From Nannocystis bainbridge (GTDB lineage Bacteria > Myxococcota_A > Polyangia > Nannocystales > Nannocystaceae): DNA of 64,000 nt. Both the position numbers and the translations under genes were made by a program. Positions 17,756 through 25,313 of this stretch are shown piece by piece. The DNA is taken from positions 806,001 through 870,000 of the forward strand of contig NZ_JAQNDL010000003.1 of NCBI RefSeq assembly GCF_028368995.1. Direction: 5' to 3'. How positions within the stretch are numbered: position 1 is the stretch's first letter; the number at the start of each line of letters is the position of its first letter. The notes beneath the pieces are model-generated. The model was not told where the DNA came from and ran no database searches. It saw nothing but the letters and a program-made list of their open reading frames with translations.

Positions 17756-18649
17756 ATGGCTCGCTCATCCGAGTGGGAGAAGCTGGAGATGGCGCAGGGC
17801 GACCCGAAACCCACATGGCCGCTGCCGACGGTGACACCGAAGTTTGCGACCTGGAGCGTCGGCGGCGGCAGGCCCTACGGCTGCGAGACCGACAAGTGCG
17901 AGCGATGGCACGCAGGCGTCGATCTCACCGGCGCACCGGATGGCGCGCTGATCCTCGCGCCCGAGGACGCGCTGGTCGTCGGCATCGATCGCGGCTGGAG
18001 CGAGGGCTCCAAGGCGGCGTTCCTGCGCACCAGCTCGGGCCTGTTCGTGGTGCTCGGGGGCTTCAAGGCCGGCTCGCACAAGGAATACGGCATCACGACC
18101 GGCCAGCAGGTGCGCAAGGGCGACAAGCTCGGGCGCGTGCTCGGCTCCTACGGGATGATTCACCTCGAAACGTACATCTCCGAGACGCGCACCGCGAACT
18201 CCGTGTGGTGGAGGACCGAACCCCCGCCGGACGGTTTGATGAACCCGACCAACTACGTCGAGCGGATGGTCGGCGACAAGGTCTCCCTGCTCCAGACGCA
18301 GCAGCGACTCGAGGCGCTCAAGACCCTCGGCTACTACAAGGGCGACCTCAGCGCGACGTGGGGGGCGACCTCCACGGAGGCGCTACGCGCCGCCCAGGCG
18401 GCTCTCGGGATTGGGGTCGACGGCAAGTGGGGACCCGAGACGGAGGATGCGATCCAGCGCGCCCTGGCCACGATCCAGGGCTGCTCCGCCGATGAGTGCA
18501 GCCCCTCGAGCGGCAGCGCGGTCACAGATGGGGCGAGCTCGGATCCTCTGAGAGCCGTCAGCCGGGTCGGCTGGTGGATCATCGGCGGCGCGACCGTCGC
18601 CGGCGTCGCCATCGGTCTTGCGGTAGCAATGCGAGCCCGCGAGGAGTAG
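17756..18649 (+). CDS. Tail-anchored M23-peptidase-like protein with peptidoglycan-binding domain
   Basis: The 297-residue product has an N-terminal M23/LytM-like fold (about 15-165) with HAGVD (H52, D56) as the first metal-binding motif. The second motif, normally HxH, reads H-L-E (136-138), so the enzyme may be altered or inactive. Residues 178-240 form a peptidoglycan-binding domain (LGYYKGDLSATWG, GVDGKWGPETEDAI). A Ser/Asp linker and a C-terminal helix (about 266-288) with a RAREE tail follow. With the transglycosylase-like protein it makes a second membrane-bound wall enzyme, as expected for a virion that opens the cell wall and delivers DNA through a membrane. Confidence 0.75.
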   Translation: MARSSEWEKLEMAQGDPKPTWPLPTVTPKFATWSVGGGRPYGCETDKCERWHAGVDLTGAPDGALILAPEDALVVGIDRGWSEGSKAAFLRTSSGLFVVLGGFKAGSHKEYGITTGQQVRKGDKLGRVLGSYGMIHLETYISETRTANSVWWRTEPPPDGLMNPTNYVERMVGDKVSLLQTQQRLEALKTLGYYKGDLSATWGATSTEALRAAQAALGIGVDGKWGPETEDAIQRALATIQGCSADECSPSSGSAVTDGASSDPLRAVSRVGWWIIGGATVAGVAIGLAVAMRAREE

Positions 18650-18680
18650 CGGGTACCTCTCGTAAGGATGGAGGATAAAC

Positions 18681-19034
18681 ATGAATGACCAACGTCGCAT
18701 GCCGACTCTCGCGACAGAACTGTCGGTGTTCTCGTGCCATCAATCCGAGCTCATCGCTGGCGTCTTGAGCAAGCACCCGAACCTCGCTTCACTCCTGGTA
18801 CGGATCGCGGAGCAGGTTTCGCGCGTTTTCAGGAGCGAGACGGTCAAGCAGCTTCGACTGCGCCCCAGCTCGGGGCCATACCCTGCCGAGGATGTCGGTC
18901 TCGTGGTGGATATCGTCGTTACCGCAGATGAGTCAGATGCCCGCGCATCGCTCGGCCGATTCGACGAAGAGTGGTGGTTCGAGGCGTCGGGGCGGTGTCC
19001 CGTCGAGATCGTCATCGACATCCGCCGGGAATGA
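18681..19034 (+). CDS. Hypothetical soluble protein
   Basis: The 117-residue protein follows a GGAGG site. It has an N-terminal helical part (LIAGVLSKHPNLASLLVRIAEQVSRV) and a C-terminal alpha/beta part (GLVVDIVVTADESDARASL then PVEIVIDI). It has no anchor and no recognised motif. It lies between two membrane-associated hydrolases and may be an accessory to either. Confidence 0.55.
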   Translation: MNDQRRMPTLATELSVFSCHQSELIAGVLSKHPNLASLLVRIAEQVSRVFRSETVKQLRLRPSSGPYPAEDVGLVVDIVVTADESDARASLGRFDEEWWFEASGRCPVEIVIDIRRE

Positions 19035-19043
19035 GAGTGTGCC

Positions 19044-19721
19044 ATGAATCGTGCGTTCCTCGTCACCGCTCTCGTCACCGGCTCGGCACTGGTCGGCGCA
19101 GGCTATCTCCTGCGCAGCAGACCGCATGGGCGAGCGTTGCCTTCGAGCATCATTCCAATCGTCACGCCGGTGATCGACGTAAGGGTGGCGGAGCACGTGC
19201 TCGGGGTGATGGAGCGTCTCCCGGGAGACGAAGTCACGCTGCTCCTTCACACCGCCGGCGGGTGCGTGACGTCGTGCGTGATGATCGCCAATGCATTGCG
19301 AGAATTCGAGCGCTCGACGGCGATCGTCCCCTACATGGCGCTCTCGGGTGGCACGCTGATCGCCCTCAACGCACAGCAGCTCGAGATGGGCCGCGGGGCG
19401 TCGCTCTCGGCGGTCGACCCCATCGTCAGCGGACAACGGGCCCGACACCTGCCTGACGAAGAACCGCCGAGCGGAATCGCCGCGATCGCCCGTGAGTACG
19501 AGGTCGCCATGGCCCGGTACGTCCGCGAGACCCTGGCCGCGCGGCTGCCAGAAATGGGTGAGTCAGCGGTCAAGCGCGCGATGGACGTGTTCATGGGAGA
19601 GCACGCGCCGCACGAATGGCCGATCCGCCGGCAAGAGGTCGAGGCGCTCGGTCTTACTGTCGGCCCGGCGGCGCGTTCCTGGGCTGAAATGGTCGATGTG
19701 TATCGAAAGAGGTGGTGGTGA
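19044..19721 (+). CDS. Membrane-anchored ClpP-fold serine protease (SDH/SppA-like)
   Basis: The 225-residue product has an N-terminal anchor (residues 4-22). The protease domain carries LLLHTAGGCV (about 67-76), like the HTPGG oxyanion segment of serine dehydrogenase proteinases and ClpP-fold enzymes, and ALSGGTLIAL, whose Ser (about 101) would be the nucleophile. The rest matches the family layout with a helical tail. Viruses use ClpP-fold proteases for maturation and bacteria use membrane forms for quality control; a maturation role is inferred from location. Its stop overlaps the next ATG (TGATG). Confidence 0.75.
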   Translation: MNRAFLVTALVTGSALVGAGYLLRSRPHGRALPSSIIPIVTPVIDVRVAEHVLGVMERLPGDEVTLLLHTAGGCVTSCVMIANALREFERSTAIVPYMALSGGTLIALNAQQLEMGRGASLSAVDPIVSGQRARHLPDEEPPSGIAAIAREYEVAMARYVRETLAARLPEMGESAVKRAMDVFMGEHAPHEWPIRRQEVEALGLTVGPAARSWAEMVDVYRKRWW

Positions 19722-19933
19722 TGTCGGAAATGAGCGAGCAGACCGTAGCGAAGGTGACCTGCGAGGCGCCAGGCGAGGAGCAGCCTCGCGTCGAGGTCCT
19801 GAGCGAAGCACTCTGCACCGCGTCCGAGCTGCGCCAGGCGGTCATCGCCGGCGCGATCACCTCGGGGATCTTCTGCACGATCGTGGGCATGGGTATCGGC
19901 TACTTGCTCGCCCCGCGCAGGGGGAGGGATTAG
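19721..19933 (+). CDS. Small tail-anchored protein
   Basis: The start is the ATG overlapping the protease stop. The product has 70 residues: an acidic N-terminal half with a short helix (VLSEALCTASELRQAVI), one membrane helix (about 40-62, GAITSGIFCTIVGMGIGYLL) and a basic PRRGRD tail. Coupling to the protease gene suggests a functional link. The family is unknown. Confidence 0.6.
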   Translation: MSEMSEQTVAKVTCEAPGEEQPRVEVLSEALCTASELRQAVIAGAITSGIFCTIVGMGIGYLLAPRRGRD

Positions 19934-19935
19934 CG

Positions 19936-20229
19936 ATGCAGTTCTCGATGCTCAACCTGCTGGCGGGCCGCCGGCACCAGCTCGGCGCCCTGGTATTGAT
20001 GCGCGGCGAGACCTTCATCGAGACGATCGAAGAGGGCGGCATGGCCGTGTTCCTCGTGCTGCGCGGTACGGCGACGGTCTCGCGCCAGCGCGCGGGAGCC
20101 CAGGCCGGTCTGCACCTGACGCCGCGCCTCGGTGAACCCGTGTGGCTGACGAGCCCGGGGACCTACTGCGTGGTCGCCAAGGATCAGGTCGTCGGCGTGC
20201 GGATGCTGAAGACGGGAGGTGGATCTTGA
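19936..20229 (+). CDS. Small beta-rich protein
   Basis: The 97-residue product is mostly beta-like (ALVLMRGETFIET, MAVFLVLRGTATVSRQ, TYCVVAKDQVVGVRML), without a membrane helix or catalytic motif. The pattern resembles a small barrel or cupin-like fold, but no metal-binding His set is present. A virion minor protein is possible. Its TGA is overlapped by the TTG of the next gene. Confidence 0.55.
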   Translation: MQFSMLNLLAGRRHQLGALVLMRGETFIETIEEGGMAVFLVLRGTATVSRQRAGAQAGLHLTPRLGEPVWLTSPGTYCVVAKDQVVGVRMLKTGGGS

Positions 20230-20819
20230 GCTTCGGCGGGCTCGAGATGGAGACCGCGCCGGAGACGGCGAGCTTCCGGCACTACCGCCGCCGGATGTGG
20301 CAGGCGATCCGCACACGGTTCGAGGAGGCGGTGGTCGGAGCGCGAATGCTGGGCCTCGACGACGACGAGGCGTGCAAGGTCGCCGCGCGATCTATCCGGG
20401 GGGACATCCGTGCCTTCATGTCGGAGCTCTTGACGCTCGCCCCGGTGCCGGCGCTCCTCGAGTTCCTCCCCGCTGGCCGGGACTGGGGTACGGCCGGTGA
20501 GCGGCTGTTTCAGCAAAGCGACGCGGTCACGGCGCTGATTGATAGCGCGTACCCGCGACCGACCTGGACCGAGCTCGGCTCCTTGAGCCCGCAAGCTGCC
20601 GAGGACGACGCGCAGTGGTCGGCCTGGGCGACATCGTGGGCCGCGACGCTCGGTGCCACCGACTCCGCGGCCGAGAAGGCGCTGGCCCCTGAACCGGCCA
20701 CTTCGACGATGTCCGATGCGAAGGAGCCCTGGTCGCTGCGGAGGTGGGCCCCATGGCTCGCCAGCGCGGCGGCGGTGATCAGTGCCACCACGATCGTGGT
20801 GGCGACGACGAGGAAATAG
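20226..20819 (+). CDS. Tail-anchored helical protein
   Basis: A TTG at 20226 in a TTGA overlap is the likely start; an ATG at 20247 is an alternative. The 197-residue product is helical to about residue 100 (RRRMWQAIRTRFEEAVV, DDDEACKVAARSIRGDIRAF), has an Ala/Trp-rich middle, and ends with a membrane helix (about 176-194) and a TTRK tail. No family is recognised. A gap of about 75 bases follows. Confidence 0.6.
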   Translation: MSFGGLEMETAPETASFRHYRRRMWQAIRTRFEEAVVGARMLGLDDDEACKVAARSIRGDIRAFMSELLTLAPVPALLEFLPAGRDWGTAGERLFQQSDAVTALIDSAYPRPTWTELGSLSPQAAEDDAQWSAWATSWAATLGATDSAAEKALAPEPATSTMSDAKEPWSLRRWAPWLASAAAVISATTIVVATTRK

Positions 20820-20893
20820 GGCCCGAGGACCGAGCGCAGGGCTTCGGCCATCGGAGTGCGTGGGAGACGGGCAAGGGAGGCAGGAGGACAGCC

Positions 20894-22087
20894 ATGAAAA
20901 TCTTCGACGGTGTGGAACTGAAGCCAGCATTGAGTCCGACCATGCAAGGGGCCATCTCGTGGGCGCTCTTGATCGCCAACACGTTGATCGAGGCGGGAAA
21001 CTGCCGCGACGAGCGACAGGCCAGGGAGTCGGGGACGACAAGGCCGACCACGCTCGAGCAAGTGATGCAGCAGTCGGGCCTTCGGATCCCCGGGATCGAG
21101 GAGGCGCTCCAGGAATTGATGGGCGGTACCGAGGAAGCCAAGCAGGCCGCCGAGCTGCTCATCAACAATCCCGATCCGGCGGTGCTCTTGCAGAAGTTCG
21201 CCCAGCACTTCGGACTCACAATCATGGCGGAGCCAGCCGCACCCGCCACCGCGGCAGCGCCCCAAGCAAGCGCCTCGACGACGCCGCCATCACCGGCGTG
21301 CCCGCCGTTCGGATCGCCGAGCTCGGTCCCACCCACGATGGCCGCGCCCGCCGCTTCGGCGATCCGGGCAACACCGCATTCTCGTCCGGACCTCACTCAC
21401 CAGGCCCGCGACGCCGCCCCGCACCCCATGGACGCGCCCGCCTTGCGGCCGCCACAGTTCCGGGCCGACTTCACCCGCGAGGCCCGTGAGGCCGTGAAGG
21501 CCACCGCAAGCGCTTCTCCACCCGAGAGCACCTCCAAGTCGCCCGAGTCCGCCGACTCCCGCGCCTCGCTGGTCGAGATGGTTGAGCGCCAGCTCGGGGC
21601 GCTGCGTCGCAGGATGGAGATGCACCAGGCCGAGATCGATGAACGTATCGGTCATGCGGAGTCCGAGCTCGGCGCCCTGCGGGAGCGGCTCCGCGAGCTC
21701 CTCACGGCTCCGCGGCCGCGCGCGCGCGAACCTGTCCCTGCGACCATGGCCGCCGCTTTCGAGGTGCCAACAGTCGTCGAGCCTCGAGTAGCATCCGCGA
21801 GGGATAGCACGCCTGAGCGCCAGCCCCCTGCAGCGGAGACCGGAGGCGGCAGCGCCGTCGAGAGGTTTGAGGATGTCGCCGAGCCGCTTCCACTCGTGGC
21901 GACCGAGAACGAAGTCGTCCACGCTGTCGAGCTCGTTGGCGCCTTCGGAGACGAGGTCGAGGCGCAACACAGGCAGAGCACCACGCGTCTCAGTCGGGTC
22001 GAGCACGAACTTCACGTGATGCGTGATCTCGTCGCGCGCGCTGAAGAGGTGGCGCAGTCCGAGGAAGCAGGGGCGGCAAGTGGCTGA
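20894..22087 (+). CDS. Long coiled-coil protein of the element
   Basis: The ATG at 20894 follows AGGAGG; the open frame upstream is not used. The 397-residue product has an N-terminal globular part (about 1-115), a Pro/Ala/Ser linker (about 116-225), and a coiled coil (about 226-275; LRRRMEMHQAEIDERIGHAE). A second helical stretch (HELHVMRDLVARAEEVAQSEE) ends the protein. There is no anchor. It could be a scaffold or tether. It overlaps the next gene by eight bases. Confidence 0.6.
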   Translation: MKIFDGVELKPALSPTMQGAISWALLIANTLIEAGNCRDERQARESGTTRPTTLEQVMQQSGLRIPGIEEALQELMGGTEEAKQAAELLINNPDPAVLLQKFAQHFGLTIMAEPAAPATAAAPQASASTTPPSPACPPFGSPSSVPPTMAAPAASAIRATPHSRPDLTHQARDAAPHPMDAPALRPPQFRADFTREAREAVKATASASPPESTSKSPESADSRASLVEMVERQLGALRRRMEMHQAEIDERIGHAESELGALRERLRELLTAPRPRAREPVPATMAAAFEVPTVVEPRVASARDSTPERQPPAAETGGGSAVERFEDVAEPLPLVATENEVVHAVELVGAFGDEVEAQHRQSTTRLSRVEHELHVMRDLVARAEEVAQSEEAGAASG

Positions 22088-22910
22088 CAACAAAGATGTC
22101 GCCGTCCTGGCGAAGAAAGTCTACGAGCTCACGACGCTGAACCCTGACGAGCTCGAGGTCCGCAAGTGGGAGGCCCTGTTGATCGTCAACGCCGTGATCA
22201 GCTCGGCGACACCTGCCGGCATCGCCAAGGCCCACGGCGACAAGGACGCCCGCTGGGGTGCGCAGATCCAACAGGAGGGGATCCTGTCGAGGCTCCACCC
22301 GAAATGGCTGCTGCGTACCGACGACGGCAAGCCCCCGGCGCTCCAGCATGTGTTGGAGAGCGCCTTGGACAATCCGTGCCGCGACCTCCGCACCCGCCTC
22401 CAGATGCTCCAGCTCATCCTACCGGCAGATCGTGAGCCGCTGACCGAACTCGTGCGAGCCTTTCAAGCGGACGCGTGGGCGGGTGCGCGGGGAGAAGCGC
22501 GCGAGCAGTTCGTCACGAAGATGCGCGGGATTTCGAAGGAGTGGTTTCGGGACCCGTGGCTGACAGTGCTGCCCCGCGACGGTCACCCGCCGCCCGTCTC
22601 GCTCCTGGTCGAGAACCAGGGCCCGACCCACGACGGGGGCTGGCACGACGACCCCTCCGACGACACATCCTGGGAGCAGGCCAAGTTCGGCTGGGCCGAT
22701 GCGATACGCACCTGGGACGTGGACTTCCTGCGCGATAACCCGCTGAGCGAGCTTTACCTGACCGTGGAGGAGACGGCGAGCGAGGTCGCGTCGGGAGCCA
22801 ACGAAGCAGCGAGGGGCATTGCCACGATTCTGAAGTGGGCCCCTTACCTCGCCGCGGGGATCGCCGTCCTCGGTCTGACCACGGCGGCCGTGGTCGCCGT
22901 GCGGCGGTGA
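22080..22910 (+). CDS. Tail-anchored protein
   Basis: GTG 22080 is the likely start (eight-base overlap, purine-rich AGGGGCGG upstream), giving 276 residues. The protein is soluble and helical with several Trp residues. From about residue 235 an amphipathic helix (TASEVASGANEAARGIATIL) leads into a membrane helix (about 255-272) and a VRR end. No Walker motif or other catalytic signature is present, so it is not the missing packaging ATPase. The family is unknown. Confidence 0.6.
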   Translation: MADNKDVAVLAKKVYELTTLNPDELEVRKWEALLIVNAVISSATPAGIAKAHGDKDARWGAQIQQEGILSRLHPKWLLRTDDGKPPALQHVLESALDNPCRDLRTRLQMLQLILPADREPLTELVRAFQADAWAGARGEAREQFVTKMRGISKEWFRDPWLTVLPRDGHPPPVSLLVENQGPTHDGGWHDDPSDDTSWEQAKFGWADAIRTWDVDFLRDNPLSELYLTVEETASEVASGANEAARGIATILKWAPYLAAGIAVLGLTTAAVVAVRR

Positions 22911-23026
22911 GCTCGGCGGACGACGAGCATAGAACGAAGGGATGCGTCCGCGCGGCGCGAAGGGAGAAGTCGGGATGGTCATCGCGTTCTACAACGATCT
23001 GGGCGGCATCAACGGGGAGCGTCGCC

Positions 23027-23617
23027 ATGGCGCTGCCTAAGCTCGCTGCGCGCGTCATCCTCGGCTACGTCGGACTGGTCGAAGGAACAGCCGCGCTGAT
23101 CCGTTTCAAGGAGCGCTCGACGGCCTTTCAGATGGCCGCCGAGCGCGCCACGGCCCTCGGACGCCGGCTCGTCGTCGTCGGTGACCCCGACGCGGGCATG
23201 CACACTCGACTCATGCGGGCCTACGGCTGCGGTGACGTGTGCATCGATATGAATGGTTGCCCGGGGTGCCCGATCACCATCGTCGCCGACATCACCAAAG
23301 GTCCGGTTGCGGACATCGCCGACGACTCATCGGTCGTGTTCGTCTCGTGCGTCCTCGAGTACGTGTCCGATCTGAACGCGGCTCTCCGCGAGATCGCGCG
23401 GCTCGCCGGCAGCCCCGAGAACGTATTTGTCGTGACTGTGCAGCCGTGGACCCTGACCGCGCGCCTGTACCCCGGTGCGCGCTGGCGAGGCACGGTCGGT
23501 AACGCCGCCGGGGCGCAGACCGTCGACATGAAGCAGGTCGGCCTCGAGGAGAAACTCGTCGTCACCGGGGCGCTGGGCCTGGCGCTCGCGGCCGCGTTCT
23601 GGCCGAGGAAGCGGTGA
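23027..23617 (+). CDS. Tail-anchored protein with methyltransferase-like segment
   Basis: The ATG at 23027 follows GGGGAG. The product has 196 residues. LVVVGDPDAG (about 45-54) and FVSCVLEYVSDLNAALREIARL (about 104-125) resemble the motif I and post-motif regions of class I SAM-dependent methyltransferases, but the core is short and the usual GxGxG is absent. A CxxxxxxCPGC-like cluster lies near residues 71-82. A C-terminal hydrophobic helix (about 176-190) ends in WPRKR. It may be a degenerate methyltransferase used structurally or acting at the membrane. Confidence 0.6.
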   Translation: MALPKLAARVILGYVGLVEGTAALIRFKERSTAFQMAAERATALGRRLVVVGDPDAGMHTRLMRAYGCGDVCIDMNGCPGCPITIVADITKGPVADIADDSSVVFVSCVLEYVSDLNAALREIARLAGSPENVFVVTVQPWTLTARLYPGARWRGTVGNAAGAQTVDMKQVGLEEKLVVTGALGLALAAAFWPRKR

Positions 23618-23826
23618 GCGCCGTGTCCGAGACGAACGCCGAGCAGGCTCTAGAGCTCGCGCGGGCCGAGGCACGAACCCTGGCGGACCAACTCCGCCAG
23701 GCCCGCGCGGACCTTCACCGGCTGGGCATCGCCGACCAGAACCGGGCTCTCGTCTGCGCGGCCGTATCCGGCGCACTCGGCATCCTATGTGGCGTCGGCA
23801 TCGGGTTGAGCATCCGAAAAAAGTGA
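23614..23826 (+). CDS. Small tail-anchored coiled-coil protein
   Basis: The GTG at 23614 overlaps the previous TGA. The product has 70 residues: a charged helix (ALELARAEARTLADQLRQ), one membrane helix (about 46-66) and a SIRKK tail. It is the last membrane gene before the integration module and repeats the design of the small proteins at 17351-17753. Confidence 0.6.
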   Translation: MSAVSETNAEQALELARAEARTLADQLRQARADLHRLGIADQNRALVCAAVSGALGILCGVGIGLSIRKK

Positions 23827-23968
23827 GCACGTGATTGACGGAGGAGGTGGGTGGTGAAAACAGGACATGGTCCAGAGAGCGGTCCACGGACGACTGGCCT
23901 CGGATGTCGGGCAACGACCGAGGAGAAGCCCCATCCTTACAATATAGCGGGCCTCAGGACTAGATCTG

Positions 23969-23987
23969 TCCCTTCGGACATAAGGGA
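23969..23987 (+). promoter_or_regulatory. Hairpin masking the Shine-Dalgarno of the xis-int module
   Basis: TCCCTT (23969-23974) can pair with AAGGGA (23982-23987) across a 7-base loop. The right arm is part of the strong site AGGGAGGAG that precedes ATG 23999, so folding would hide ribosome access to the leader peptide. A TACAAT at 23938-23943 could be a -10 box; no good -35 is visible. The core TGTCC-CTTC-GGACA also resembles the ACATGTCC palindromes scattered in later intergenic regions. Confidence 0.4.
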
Positions 23988-23998
23988 GGAGATCCACC

Positions 23999-24022
23999 AT
24001 GAGCAGGGTCCGGCGGCCGTGA
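23999..24022 (+). CDS. Seven-codon leader peptide upstream of xis
   Basis: ATG 23999 follows the strongest ribosome site in the area and encodes only MSRVRRP before a TGA at 24020-24022. That TGA overlaps GTG 24019 of the Xis-like gene. This layout suggests translational coupling, and the Arg-rich codons may make coupling sensitive to translation rate. No experiment supports this; it is read from the sequence. Confidence 0.45.
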   Translation: MSRVRRP

Positions 24023-24234
24023 GGTCGCCCGAGGCAACGAAACTGCCGTTGACGCTCATGACCGTCGAGGAGCTCGCTCTACTGCTCAACACCAGCAAAG
24101 GGGCTGTCTATGCACGGCTCTCCCGCGGGGGGATCCCTGGTGCCGTCCGGCTCGGTCGAACCTTGCGCTTCGACCCCCGGATCATCGCACAATGGCTCTC
24201 GGCGAACAGTGCGAGCGCGGGAGGTCAACCATGA
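24019..24234 (+). CDS. Excisionase-like helix-turn-helix protein
   Basis: With GTG 24019 the protein has 71 residues. Residues 15-65 form the MerR/AlpA-like excisionase helix-turn-helix: MTVEELALLLNTSKGAVYAR followed by a wing (GAVRLGRTLRFD) and a final helix. Such proteins bend DNA at att sites and steer tyrosine integrases towards excision. Its TGA overlaps the integrase ATG, so the two are co-translated. ATG 24058 is an alternative start, but coupling to the leader peptide favours GTG. Confidence 0.75.
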   Translation: MRSPEATKLPLTLMTVEELALLLNTSKGAVYARLSRGGIPGAVRLGRTLRFDPRIIAQWLSANSASAGGQP

Positions 24235-25313
24235 TCAAGCTGCGCCCGTGGAAGGGATCGAAGAATGAATTTGAAGTCGACATCATCGTGGGCGGCGTCC
24301 AGGGACAGACCCTGCGACGCCGCCTCAAGGCCCCGGTCACCGGCAGGACCAACGCGGAGCGCTGGGCGCGCACGCTCGAGCAGGAGCTCTTCGCGCAGCT
24401 CCTCGCGCTTGGGCAGGCGCCGGATCCAAAGTCCGGTGCCGAGCCCCAGAAGTTGCCAGCGCCGACGTTACATGCGTTCGCACGCGAGTTCCTCGAACTG
24501 TGCGAGACCGACCGCCTCGGAATCAACACGCGCATGAACTACGACGTCCACCTGCGCCTCTACCTGCTCCCGGCACTCGGCCGGCGGCGGCTCGACGAGA
24601 TCACGCCGCAGGACATCACCAAGCTCAAGAAGTCGCTGTCGAAGAAGTCGCATAATACCAGCTGCGAGGTCCTGAAGACTCTGCGCCGGGTCCTCAACCG
24701 CGCAATCGCGGAAAAAAAGATCGAGTGCGCGCCGGTGGAGTTCGATATCCCGCGCCGGGTCCATCGACTTCCAATCGCGTACGACGATCAAGAACAGGAG
24801 GCCCTCCTGGCCGCTGCGCAAGCACTCGGGCCCATGTACGTCGCTATCGTGCTCCTCGGGATCGATGGTGGCCTGCGGCGGGGCGAAATTCTCGGCCTCC
24901 AGTGGGCGGACATCGCCCTAAAGCGTGCTGAGATGGTCATCCGACACAACGTCGTCCGAGGCAAGCTCGATGCCCCGAAGGGCAGGACTGAGGACAACAT
25001 CGGCATCACGAAGCGCCTGGCCCAAGCTCTCGAGACGCACCCGCGGACGGGCCCCTTCGTCTTCGACAACAAGGGGAGCCATTTCAAGGAGCACAACATG
25101 AATGCGTGGATGAGGGCCCTGGTGAAGCTGGCCGGTCTGCCCTGGCGCGGCACCCATGTCCTCCGCAAGACCTGCGGTACCCGGATCGCCGATGGTGGTG
25201 GCGGCGTGGCGGCCGTCGCCACCCACCTCCGGCACAAGGACCTCGGGACCGCGAGCCGGTACATCGACCGCCGCGGCGCTACCTCGCGTGCGCTTAAGGC
25301 GCTGGAGAGCTAG
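24231..25313 (+). CDS. int: Tyrosine recombinase / integrase, complete
   Basis: The 360-residue protein has an N-terminal arm-binding region (1-75), a SAM-like core-binding domain (about 78-165; TRMNYDVHLRLYLLPALGRR) and a catalytic domain. The active site is visible: Arg in GLRRGE (216/217), H309 and R312 (HVLRK), H332/H335 (THLRH) and nucleophile Y344 (SRYID). All residues are present, so it should be active. It overlaps the Xis-like gene. The first att-like segment follows directly. It catalyses integration and, with Xis, excision of the element. Confidence 0.92.
   Translation: MIKLRPWKGSKNEFEVDIIVGGVQGQTLRRRLKAPVTGRTNAERWARTLEQELFAQLLALGQAPDPKSGAEPQKLPAPTLHAFAREFLELCETDRLGINTRMNYDVHLRLYLLPALGRRRLDEITPQDITKLKKSLSKKSHNTSCEVLKTLRRVLNRAIAEKKIECAPVEFDIPRRVHRLPIAYDDQEQEALLAAAQALGPMYVAIVLLGIDGGLRRGEILGLQWADIALKRAEMVIRHNVVRGKLDAPKGRTEDNIGITKRLAQALETHPRTGPFVFDNKGSHFKEHNMNAWMRALVKLAGLPWRGTHVLRKTCGTRIADGGGGVAAVATHLRHKDLGTASRYIDRRGATSRALKALES

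Noticed and set aside
22080..22910. Possible packaging ATPase
   Set aside because: No Walker A or B motif occurs in this or any other small gene of the element; the only P-loop is in the giant helicase.
22975..23040. 21-codon frame before the methyltransferase-like gene
   Set aside because: It overlaps that gene's start and has no ribosome site of its own quality; possible but unsupported.
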